From contig VZSR01002145.1 in the NCBI GenBank assembly GCA_013398615.1, positions 5,937,546 to 6,001,545 on the forward strand: a stretch of DNA of 64,000 nucleotides, given 5' to 3'. The DNA comes from Brachypodius melanocephalos. Taxonomy: Eukaryota; Chordata; Aves; Passeriformes; Pycnonotidae. Positions within the stretch are counted from its first letter, which is position 1. Each line of letters starts with the position of its first letter. The notes below the pieces were generated by a model that made no database searches, was not told the DNA's origin, and saw nothing but the letters and a program-made list of their open reading frames with translations. Both the position numbers and the translations under genes were made by a program. Positions 46,351-57,790 of the stretch are shown piece after piece.

Positions 46351-48861
46351 ACCCCCTTGAGGAGTCCGGGGGTCTCACCAAACGGGGATGGCCTCAGCCG
46401 TTACAAGGAAAGGGCATCCCCCCGGCACGGAGCTGTTCCCGCAGCGCTCGGGGGTCTCCCGCTGTCAGCATGCATCTGTAGGGGAAAAAAAATGTCCGCG
46501 GATCCCTAAAGTCGCAGTCAGGCTGAAACCCACCCACTGGTAAAGATGTTAGTGGGTCTGGACCTTGCGTTATCTCTAAATCTTGCCACAGAGAAGGTAT
46601 TGGTGCAATGGGATGCAAATGTGCTTTTATTACAATTATTAATTATACAGCAAAAAGTCGCCACTTACACAAGTCAAAAGGCAGCGCTGCTCTGCCTCCG
46701 CCGGGCTGAACCTCCTCCGGCTGAGCACAGGCTCCCTGCGAATCCCGACTGCTATCTCCCTGCACTCCTCCGCTATTGACTCAGCAGGAAATCCTGTATA
46801 AACCCATCAAAAGGATAGGGACAGCCTTATGGGAAAGAGAGGGAGTTCCTTCCCTGGAAATGAGATAAAGAAAATGCTGAAAGGCAGCACAATGGCTCAG
46901 CTTTATCACAGGGTAATCCCATCTTCCTGAATTCCATTCTGCCTGGGGGAAGGAACAAAGGAAAACAATTCTTAAAAACCTAATAAAGAGACAGATACAT
47001 GTTATCCTGAGTGTGCTTTTCACCTCTGAGGGCAGGAATACCCCCGCTCGGTTTCAGCACAAACACTGCTGCCTCTCGGGGTCCCACATTTGCACAAACA
47101 CATGTACAAATGGAACAGAGCAAACTTTAGCCCTTGAGGGTTAATCTCCATCAGAGAAAGGAGAGGGACTCCTCTAGAAAAAAACCCAGAGCACGAATTT
47201 AGTGTAAGCAGGTCAAACTCCTTGGCAGTTCCAAGCCTGTAAGTTATTACTGCTTTGTTGGTGCCGCATTTCGAATAGGAAGCAGTTGTAGAGTTGTTCC
47301 TGATTTTACTATGCACGGCAGCACTTCCCTTTTTTTACTCCATGGATGATGTTCTCCCCGTTTTGAGGTCACACAGTATTTGCATTTTATTCTAAATGAA
47401 GAAACATCCCTTGAAACCTCCCTTTGAAGTGCTTTGTATTCTCAACGAGCTCGTACTGCCACAAACAACCACAACACGGCGGAGTGTTTATGGGAATTCA
47501 CAGCTACACCTACCAAATGCAGCTCCTACTGCTACACTCAGCCACCCTGGCGAGACAGCGTGAGGCAGATGCCACCTTCACCAACTTGCTCTCTTTGCTG
47601 TTTATGGATTTCACCTACAAACTCAGCATTCCCAGAAAACACAGCATGAATAATTCAGCGTGGGCGTCTCAGGGAGGCAGGATGAGGCCACACAACCTGA
47701 ATTTGTTCAATCACCGAGACAAACTCGAGTTCACCTTCCTCATGGCTGAGGAGAGCATGTCCTCACTCAGCAGCATCTGCTCTGCTTAATGCAGAACAGC
47801 ACTTACTCAGCTCAAAGGCCTGACAAGCTCAGAGGCAGAACATCTTTATCTGTGAGACTCAGTTCTTCTCTGTCCCTCATAAAAAACCCCTCACGTTTTT
47901 GTGGCTCATAACACGGTATCCACAGGGTTTGCATGCCCTAAGGGGGATTCATGTGAAGCAATGCTCATAACTAATCTCTCCACAGGGAAAATGCATCCGA
48001 ACGAAACACTGCCACAACTTGCAGCACCTGCCCCTGTGGAGACTGAGCAGAAAACAGTTCCATGCAGATCTCTAACCTGGGGGACGGTGGGGATATGGAC
48101 CTGGCAGGTCACAGGTTACCCACCTTTGAAGCCCTTGGATATGTACAGGGGAACTAAACACAAACATCACTTGCACTTGGTCACATCTGCCTCCTGCCTA
48201 CCATGGTAATACTGTGGAGAAGCCATTACATAAAGCCAGCTCAGACAAAATGCAGGATTTCTGGCAGCACTATTCAACAAAGGCAAAACCTAAAAAGAGA
48301 TCGTCCCTTTTTACTGTTTTTGCTTAAAATAATTTGGCATTAACCAAGGCTTGAGAAGAAGTAGCACCACATTCTGGATGCAAGGCTCTGGGATGAGCAC
48401 GTCTGAAAGCCAGCAGGCACTTCTAATTAAAGATACACTGAAGAGACAAAAACCAGAGTTACAAGTAAAACCACTACTGCATATGATTTAAGCACCAATA
48501 AGTAAATATATAGAGAGATGTTACGATTCCTACCGGGGAATCCAAAGTGCAAAGCAGAGCACTCAAGCAGAGAGAAAGGCAGGTGTCATTACAGGAAGCT
48601 GAGCACAAGCAAGATGATTCCATTCCAAGCCTTTCTGCCACAGGATTCAGAGGCTTTACACACTATCTTTGGGAAAAGGCATTGTTCCAATTCAAAAGCA
48701 AAAAGTAAGTGACATGCAGCTAACACCTTTTTCCACATTTTCATGTGTGCCACATCACTTGATCTCATTGTCCCTTCCTGCAGCACTGCAGCAGCTCTTT
48801 ATTTTACTGAAATCCTCTTCCAAAAAGAAAAATAGAAGACAGAACAATCCAACACATCCCT
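46351..48861. other. Intergenic region ORAI2 to PRKRIP1
   Basis: About 2.5 kb between the ORAI2 promoter and the probable PRKRIP1 3' end. I see no exon-like segment, transposon signature or strong repeat. Short open frames up to about 120 codons lack any recognisable domain. Confidence 0.55.
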
Positions 48862-48867
48862 TTTATT
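48862..48867 (-). terminator. PRKRIP1: Candidate PRKRIP1 poly(A) signal
   Basis: TTTATT on the + strand reads AATAAA on the minus strand, about 600 nt past the PRKRIP1 stop codon. Confidence 0.5.
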
Positions 48868-49470
48868 AATTTAGAAAACATGGAAGAAAAGCAATAGGGA
48901 AAGTTTTAGCATTAAAAAAGGGATCCTGATTAAAAATCTATAGAACTTGTCTAGCAACATAAACGGATTTCTTTGGGTTAGAGATGACCCCATACAAAAC
49001 CCCAAATGCAGAACACTCACAGTGCAGGAGAGTCTGGCTACAGACCACTTTTCTACTTCAGGTTAAACTCTTCCCCTAGATTCCTGTATCCCACTGCTAC
49101 CAGCTTCGAGATAAGTAGAATACGTAGCCTTCACAGTAATATTTCCCTTAAATGGTAATAGTTATGTTTTAGCTTTCAGACAGAAAAACACTCTGGGCCA
49201 TTTCAGAAAGAACTCTAGGGTCATAGAGACTTATGGCTGACTCTTTAGAGCAAACTTAGAGCAGACTGCACAGCAGTTATACAAGCAATTAAGAAGAAAT
49301 CTCCTATTTGGCATTTCTCTATCATTTTCTCTCGGGCCTGTGACGTGAAGGCCATGCCCCGTTAAGCAGATGTAACGTACGCCAATGGGTTCTGCTTGGC
49401 TGAGATGAAAGACTTTCATGCTCCTGAATATAAAGCAATGAACAGTGTTTCCAGCTGTCCCTGGAAGGCC

Positions 49471-52400
49471 TCATCCTCTTCCCATCACAAAACTTGGCTC
49501 TTCAGCATCATCTTCCTTCTCTTCCTCCTCCTTGCTATCCTCTTCATCATCCTCCTCGCTGCTGCCTTGCTCTTGGGATTGCCCAGGTTCTACAAACACA
49601 AACAGGGTGAATGGATGAGGTGTTCCCACCTGAATTCCTTGTCAAGCATTTCGCAACAAAACACTCTCGGGTGCTCAGCAAATGTGGATTAGGTCACGCT
49701 AATTAGCACGGATGGGTAACAAATTCCCCTGTGTCTTCCTTGTTAAGCATCTCACAACTAGGCAGTCCCAGATACTCAGGGAACACAATCAGGTTCTATT
49801 AATTCTACCAAGTGATGAGGAGCTCAGAATATCAAATTCTCCCTTGGGGAATTCCCTTATCTCCAACGTTACCAAGTCCATCACTGAGTAACTCCACCTC
49901 CTCTGGAACATTATTTCCTTCAGAGATAGTCAGACACTGAGGGGATAGGTTATCTCATTCCCAATCTCATCTCCTCAGGCTGGAATGAACTTTGAAGGAT
50001 CACACAGAGCACTGGGAAGCCACGGGCAAGACTCAGTATATTCCTAAACCTATCCAAGTTCACAGAAACTCCATGAGGTGCCATAAACTTTTACAGACTG
50101 TTTGCTATACTGCAAGCACAGAAACTCATTAAGATATGCTTTCACAGAAAACCTGTAAAGTCTGCTAAAAAAACCCCAGGAAACATCTACTAAAAATTAA
50201 ATAACCGATAATAAAAATGAGGTATGGCATAAAGTGGGACCTGAATCCAGGAGTCATTTTTTTTTAGTCGCACTCTGTGTCCTGACCAGTTCATGCGGGA
50301 TTCAGGCTCAGTGGTCTGATGCCACCGCGTGGTGAAGTGCTGAACTTTGAGCGTTTATTGGGAGGTGGTTCATTAATGCAACCTCAACAGCTGACCTCAT
50401 TCAGTGCCAACCCTTATTCTTAATGTTTTTACTACAACAAAGATGAAACATGGCAATTCAGAGGTTTAATTTATTCATTCAAAAAGGAAGACAAGTGTTT
50501 GCCTGCCATATCCAACTAACACACTTTAATTAATTTGAAAAAAACTCTCAGATCACAACCCAAGGCACACAAAACTGAAAAAAGGAAAGGCTGTTCTCAG
50601 TCGACTAAAAATGGCTAAGACAGGCTTCTCTACCGCCTGATATTATTATTTTACATTGAGAACTAAAGATTGTAAAGAGTTAAGCACTGTTACAAAGACC
50701 AGGGAGTTTGGATTCTGTCGTTCAGGAACTTGTGCCAAACAAAACCACTCCAGCCCCACAAGTGGTACAGGGCAATCCCATACCACAGGGCCAGTCCCTG
50801 CTCCAGCTCTCCTCTCTCCCAGCCACTCCCTAAGGGATGGGTATTCTGTTTGCTCACTCAAAATGAACAAAAGTATGTTGACTCATACTTAAATTCTCCT
50901 CCCAGTCACAATTCATAAATGAGTAGCTTAAAAAAAAATACATAACAAGACCAAAACAAAACACCCATAAAATTCACTCTGCTACATTCACTTGCTGTCA
51001 TAAGTAAAATTAACCTAACAATTTGTCCTCCCGTGTTTACATGGGAGGCTGGCAGTGGTTCAGCTGAAACAGATCCAATTCTGAAAAGCAAAGCACAAAT
51101 AAGGTAGAACTGTCAGGCAAGTCACTGTTCCAGCAGAATTACCAGAAACTGCTGTAACTTTAAGATTAACCATTTGTGTGCTAATTCACAAGGGACAACT
51201 ATTTGAAAGAGCAAGACAAAATATACTCACTGAAAAGAAGCAACGAGTATGCAAAAGTTTGAGCAAACAGTTACACTGACATGGCTGAACACTAATTTTC
51301 AAGACTGCAGGACAACAGAGGCAGTCAGGTTTTTCACCTTTATTTCTGTGAAATAAAATAGTCCTGTGGAACAGATGGTACCAAGGTGGCTCAATTTCTT
51401 AACATACAATTATAATTCAGTTTCTTGCTGCCCAAGCTGTGCATTTTTTTCCACCTGTTTTCCCATACACATTCAAAATGCACTTTAAAAAAGCACAGCC
51501 TTCAACAATCCTGCTTTTCTGAGCAGCTGAGGTTCTGAATCTGCAGTTCATCAGAATAGCTGGGACAAAACATCCACAAACTCAGATTCCAGAGTTTGCT
51601 GTCCAAAATTCCCCCTAATAAATGGAAAATATTCACCGACAGCCAAGTTATTTGTAAGATTAAATCTCAACATAGATGGCTTTCAAAGAGGATTTTGAAA
51701 CATTAGCTAAAATAACAAGCTTAAGCTCAGGCTTTAATCCATGTATTGAGAATGCTTGGGATGGGGGGTGGAACAAAACCTTCTAAGCTTCAATAAGGGA
51801 ATAGAACCAAGTCCTGAGAAAAGTAAACTAAATTTCACTGACCTTTTTCCTGCTTCTTTTGTTCAAGTTTATTTTTCTTAGCTTGCAGTTTCTTCTCTTT
51901 TAACTTCTGGCTATAAAGCAAAGAAAAAAGACTCTCTGGCAAATCCAATGTTGTAAAGATTTTGCACATTCATACACTGATAAAGGACATATTACAGACA
52001 TCTTGGAAAAAGCTGATTTCAGAACAGGAGTTCAATTTAAATTTGACCTCAACTGAAAATTCAGCAAGAGCAAACTTAGCACTCGATCAAGGGAAACTTT
52101 TCTGTGTTGTTTTTAGATTAATGGGTTTTTAAAAAAGTCTTTCATGACTCTATTGCAACCAGAACTATGATACACAAGAATCTGCAAGAACACAGATGGA
52201 ACAAAAATTAAACTGCCCCCACATTTTAGCTACCTAAGCTAATAAACACAAAGAGAAAATGGTGTTAAAACCCAGAATGCAGAAACTGAAATGGGGGAAA
52301 AATCATCAGTAGTATATACTTCAACTGAAGAAAATAAAAATAGTGCAGTGTGCTCTGACCCTCCTCTTTGGCTGTACTTTCTCAGGATGTCAGGCTCTAG

Positions 52401-55400
52401 GAATAGCACTGGGGGTAAGAGGGAATTTCATTTCATACAACCCAGCTCTCTTTGCCCAGCAAAGGCAACCTGGCAAGTTAATGGCAGAACAGCCTGGCAT
52501 TGTCTCACCAGCATAACTGAATTCTCTTGAAGCAGAGAGCCAGGATCTGTATCTGCTGGGTCAGGACAGAGGAGGGTGGAGAGGGAAATTAGAGGGGCTC
52601 CTGCAGGGCAAAGCCACACCATTAGAGCATAGCAGGGGGACAAGGAGGTGTTAGTGTTTAGGCAGCATCTGCTGTTGGAACAGTTGTTCTCCATCTCAGC
52701 CAGGGAAGAGGCAACAGGCCAGATCTCACTTGCTGGCCATCTGTTGGACCACATTAAATTAAACTAAGATGGCAACAGTGTTTGTGTTGTGCACTTTTGT
52801 GTTAACATGGCAGTGAGTCACTTTGCACAGGCCTTTCCACAGCAGCTCTCAGCCACAGCCTGCAAAGCAGCAAGGGAGAGGCTGCTCAGGGTCAGACCCT
52901 GGGAAAGAGCAGAGCCACGATTTCCTGCTACTTCTGAAACCTATCCTGGACACAGAGAGTGAGATTTAAATTCTTGTGTCACTGCACTACAATGCTCAGG
53001 CTATTTCTCAAGAGCATCAATCTTGTAAGTGTTGCATTTTGTCTAAAATTTAAGAGAAAGATGGATTTAATATTTTTTCAGTATTTCCACCTAACTTGTT
53101 AGACTTGGCCTGTGGGACATTTGAATGGGGTAGGCAGAAGCAGCCTACCCACGAAGCAGCAGCCAGTTTTGCACTGAAACTGCTTGGTATCAAACAATTC
53201 AGACATAAACTTAAGCCAGATATAGACACAAACCTTTCCTGACACTGCTAAAACAAATATGCAGCAAGGCGTGTTGCAGTCAAGACCACAGTGTCAGCAA
53301 AAGCAGCTCAAGCAGTCCAAAGTTATCCTGCAAGCAACGGCACAGAAAAGAAACCAGCCCAGCAAAGCCTGTCAGGTTTACAGCTACCTTTGGAAACCAA
53401 ACATTGACATTGACAAATTTAATTTCCACAGCCAGACTTCCCAGCTGATAGATGCAGACACAGAATGACAGTGTTTATCCAGAGCATGCAGCTACAGATG
53501 AGGCACAGGGAGTGAGGGTTTCCATGTCAAGCCTCCTGGGAAAAATCTGCCCTTACCGCTTCCTTCTGCGTTTTGCTGTTTGCTCTTCTGCAATCATCTT
53601 ATTCCTCTCCAGTTTCTTCTGGAATTCCTCATCTAGTCTTTGCTGTAATTGATCACATGTCATACTTTGGTCACAATCTAAATTAAAATACTTCTTTTAA
53701 AAGTCATGTCCTTTTAGGGAGAAGTCTTTTAGCAAAATACAGAAGGGAGCTCTGCCAGATTTTGTCTGGCTTCTTTATACAAAGCCACGTTCCCAGGGAT
53801 GATTTCTGTACAGACAACATTTTTAACCTGCAACCTGAGCCAAACATTGAAACCTTCTGAGGGAGGAATCCTCCCCAGAGCAGATGAGGGAGGTTGGGCT
53901 TCTGCCCTAATGAATGTTTCAGTAAAAACAAATAAGTAACTGGGGACACAAACATTAACATATGGACTCATCTCGACCAAGAGAGAGTATATCACTAATG
54001 TTCTCCAAAACAGGGGGCATTCTGCTTGATCAAGACTTAAAAGAAACATCCTGACTCTGTCCACAGGCACTCTCTTTGTTTCTGTCTGTGCCAGGCAGCA
54101 TTATCAGGGATTTGTAGCTTTTGAAGTGTTTTCAAGCCAGCCTGAGAACACACACATTCCCATGAGGCCTTACTGTGTGCTAGGACCCCAGGGAGCACAG
54201 GAGATGGAGCATGTCTGACACAAAGCACCAAATGTTTCAGTACCGACACAGACACCACGGATCACACACTCCTACAGACTCCTCTGACAAGGGGTGGCTC
54301 AGAACGGAATTATTTGTACATGACTTTCAAAGGAAACGCAGATTTGTAACAAACAACAAACAGTTGGGGGTGGGGGGAGCTCTAAAGAGTTGTGCTGACC
54401 TTCTCAGCCATGGCATCCATGAAATCTTGCCTCTGGTACTCTCGCCGCCGGAGATGCCGGTACACGTGGAACTCCCCGCTCCCAGCTCCAGCGCTGGAAC
54501 CTGCAACAAGGAAATGATCAGCCTGCTGGGAAAGGAGGTAAAGAGATGCTCACAAATCACTACAGCTGGATGCTGAGGGATGGGACACGGGAAAGGGCAC
54601 TGGCAGATGAAAAGCTACCAACAGTACATGAAGTGTGTCACCATTTTAAACTCAGCTCCCAACCAAAAGCCAGAGTGAGCTGCAAACCCACACACTTTTA
54701 GGTCACTGCAGGTGACAATTACCCCCCACAATTACCCCCCTGGAGAGCCCACTCTCAGCTGCACATCAAGGCAGGCAGAGAGCTGGAGATGAAATGCACT
54801 CTCCAGTCTCTTACAGGCAGAGGTGAGCTACAATACCCTGCTGATGCTGCTTTCAGCTAATTTTCAGCATTTCTCAAACACAAAATAAAGGTCAAAAGAA
54901 AGGTGGTAAAAGGTGATATTGTACTTTCCCATGCAAGACAGATCCACTGACAGTTTGTAAGTGTTTCTTCATAAATTTAATCCCTGCAGCTCTCTCTTCC
55001 TGGCATCAGCCTGCACGCTGAAGCCCTGCAGGAGCTTTAAGCATTATGCTCCACTCTTCCCCTGTCTCCCGAGCCCTTTCTCAATGGAAAGCACAGGAAT
55101 GCAAGCCTCAAAGAAGACACCTAATTAAAATCCAGCAGCTGGGACTGCAATAGGGGTGCTCTTGACAGCAAGAGAGTCCCAGAACATCAGGTACTCCCAG
55201 AAAAACAAGACAATTCAACTCAAGCACACAGCAAAGCTATTTGAAAAAGCCATGAGAGAATTCCAACATGCAGATTTTATTATGAAGCATATAAAAACTT
55301 GAGTCCAAGATCAATTACTGTGAAAAAGAACAAGTCCACCTCTAGGAAGGATGGAGGTCTCAAAGAAAGACACAACTTCTACATGCAGCCAGTTTATACC

Positions 55401-55996
55401 ACAGCTACTACATTTAATCCCTGAAGGCAGAAGTAAAGTGTACACAGAGTGCTTGGGTCAGGGTCCTGGCACAGCTGCCAGCTCCCTACCTGAGCACACA
55501 CAATCACGCCTGCTGCACGTGCCTGCTTCTCAAAACCTGAGATTCAGACTCAAAGCAGTCAAAAGAAGGACTCCATGCTGCCAATCTTCTAGAGCACTCT
55601 CAGATCCATGGAGAGGACAGATTTACTCATCATTTACTTGTCATCGCCAGAGCAGCAGCTTATTGCACTGCAGGCAGCCCACGTGCTGCAGTGCCACAGG
55701 CTTTGTTCTCTCTGCATTCTGACAGCCAGTAGAAAAGTGGAACCAGAGAACCAAATAAAACTTGAAAAAAAAAAAAATCAACCCTCAAAGCACATTTCAC
55801 ACCTCTTCTCTGCAAGCAAAATGAGCAGCAGAAAATCACCTCTGTCCTTCCCTGCTAAACACTTTTCTAAGTTAACTGTGGCTGACCCCAGAGTTATCTG
55901 AAGAATAGAATCTTTACCCATGACATCTCTAACGAATTCCGGGGGAGGTCGTGGTGCCCATTCGTTCAGTTTTTCAGGAATTGGTACAGTCTTTTC
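49471..55996 (-). CDS. PRKRIP1: PRKRIP1, PKR-interacting spliceosomal protein, 5' partial
   Basis: Five exons on the minus strand, 55996-55918, 54500-54400, 53642-53557, 51910-51843 and 49589-49471 (TGA 49473-49471), sum to 453 nt (150 residues) in one frame. The protein reads EKTVPIPEKLNEWAPRPPPE, then GEFHVYRHLRRREYQRQDF and a long basic helix (NKMIAEEQTAKRRRKRQKLK). It ends in an acidic Glu/Asp tail finishing EEPSFVMGRG. In human, about 43 residues precede this, encoded mainly by the first exon; that exon is not visible and may lie in the N gap at 56716-56815. Known role: nucleolar/nuclear double-stranded RNA binding protein that inhibits PKR, and a component of the catalytic spliceosome. 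The last exon's opposite strand reads as a hydrophobic frame, which is a shadow. The extra final Gly after MGR differs from human. Confidence 0.95.
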
Positions 55997-56715
55997 CTGC
56001 AAGAACAAACCAAGCAGCCATCAGTATCCTCCTGGAGCAAAGTCTGCAATTTTAACACATTGTTGAAAGGCAGGATACGTCTGATAGCAGCCTCTTCCAC
56101 CAACTGACAGATCTCAGAAGGAGCACAGCTGCAGCAATTTCTTCATGCACAGGGATCAGGAGCAGGCAGAGGAGGAAAATCAGAAGGGATCCTCTCTGTC
56201 CCTCACATTCAGACCTGCAGATCACAAACCCCAGGAGGATTAGGAGTGTCTGTGCCTCTTTTCAGCACAGGAACTAGAAGGAAGCATGTCAGCAGCTCCA
56301 AGCACTCGCAGGAACTGAGTATAATTCCACTACCAGTAGTCTGGGAAACGATGAAAGGTGTTTGTGCACCTTCCATGCCAGAGCTAGAGGACAGGGAAGA
56401 GCAGAGGAGGGAGAACACATGGTGCAAGGTCAGAGGAAGAACGTGGTGCAGGGAAGTCTCAGCCTGCTCCAGCACACACAGAGTGGGGGCTGAGAGTCTC
56501 CTCCTGGCAAAAACCTCCTCAAGAAAGGATCAAAACATCCACTTAGAGAACGAGGGTCATGTTCCCACACATTAAAAGCAGTGGACAGAGGAAGGAGCAG
56601 CGGGCAGAGCACTGAGGGCCCCCTGGGTTCCCAGAGAAGCGTCTTTTTCCTCACAACATCCCAGAAAAGACGGGTCCTTCTCCCCTCACAGCAATACAGT
56701 GTCGGGGGGTCGGTC

Positions 56716-56815
56716 NNNNNNNNNNNNNNNNNNNNNNNNNNNNNNNNNNNNNNNNNNNNNNNNNNNNNNNNNNNNNNNNNNNNNNNNNNNNNNNNNNNNN
56801 NNNNNNNNNNNNNNN
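56716..56815. other. Assembly gap (100 N)
   Basis: Exactly 100 N, true length unknown. It lies upstream of the first visible PRKRIP1 exon, where the missing first exon and promoter would be expected. Confidence 0.99.
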
Positions 56816-56829
56816 CAAGCACAGCAGAG

Positions 56830-57790
56830 TGCTACAAATCTTTCTTGAACACTTCCGCGGACGATGAGTCCACCACCTCACTGGGCAGCCTCTGCCGATA
56901 TCTAATCATCCTTTCTGTAAAGAAATTCCCCTTCCTAATGTCTGTACCTTGCAGCCTGGATGGAGGCTAAAGGCAGAGTCACCAAACTATGGTTGGAAGG
57001 GCCCTCTGTGGATCACCCAGGCCAACCCCCCTGGCAAGGCAGGGTCACTCAGAGCAGGTGACACAGGAACGTGTCCAGGTGGGTTTGGAATGTCTCCAGA
57101 CAGGGAAGCTCCATGGTCCTCTTGGGCAGCTTGTCCCGGTGCTCTGCCACCCTCAGTGAGATTCTCTGAAGGCAGAGTCACAGAACGATGGTTCAGGTGG
57201 GAAAGGACTCTTGGGGTCACCCAGTCCACCCTCCTGCTCCAGCATGAGTGTGGCACTCAGGGCTGTGTCCGGAGGGCTTTTGGGGGACACCCCACACCCT
57301 CACTGTGCAGCTTGTGCCAGTGCTTGATCCCCCACACAGTGAAGATCTTCCTCACAGAATGACAGGATGGTTTGCGTTGGAAGGGGCCTAAAAGATCTTC
57401 CTGCCGTGGGCAGGGATGCCACCTACTAGACCAGGCTGCTCAGAGCTCTGTCCTACCTGGCTTGGAACATTTCCACGGATGCAGCAGTCAAAGATTTTCT
57501 GGGCTGTCTGTGCCAGAGTGACACGACCTTCATAGCGAAGAATTTAATCCTAACATCTCATCTAAACCCACTCCTTCAGTTTGAAGCAGTTCCCCCATTT
57601 GTCACTACAGATTCGTGTTCGAAGTCCTTCTGCATCTTTCTGTCCATTTGGGTACTGAAAAGCCACAATTAGGCCGAAGCCTTCTCCTTTCCAGGCTGAA
57701 CAATGCCCAATTCTCTCAGCCTTTCGTTGTAGAAGAGGAGCTCCTCTCCTATCCAGTCATCTGGTTTGTCTTTTCTGGGCTCACTCCAAC
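56830..57790 (-). mobile_element. Composite or nested CR1 LINE fragments (minus strand)
   Basis: Three successive CR1-tail-like starts occur on the + strand: near 56978 (CCAAACTATGGTTGGAAGGG), 57177 (TCACAGAACGATGGTTCAGG) and 57354 (CACAGAATGACAGGATGGTT). Each is followed by diverged CR1 3' sequence in reverse orientation. The stretch to about 57790 (AGGCTGAACAATGCCCAATT, then CTCTCAGCCTTTCG) is CR1 sequence further from the tail. The three tails suggest repeated or nested insertion. Confidence 0.8.

Noticed and set aside
49396..49692. + strand frame with a strongly hydrophobic, membrane-like stretch
   Set aside because: It is the reverse complement of the Glu/Asp-rich last exon of PRKRIP1; GAG/GAA codons read as CTC/TTC on the other strand.
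56949..57362. 137-codon + frame after the second gap
   Set aside because: It lies wholly in reverse-oriented CR1 3' sequence, which is noncoding.
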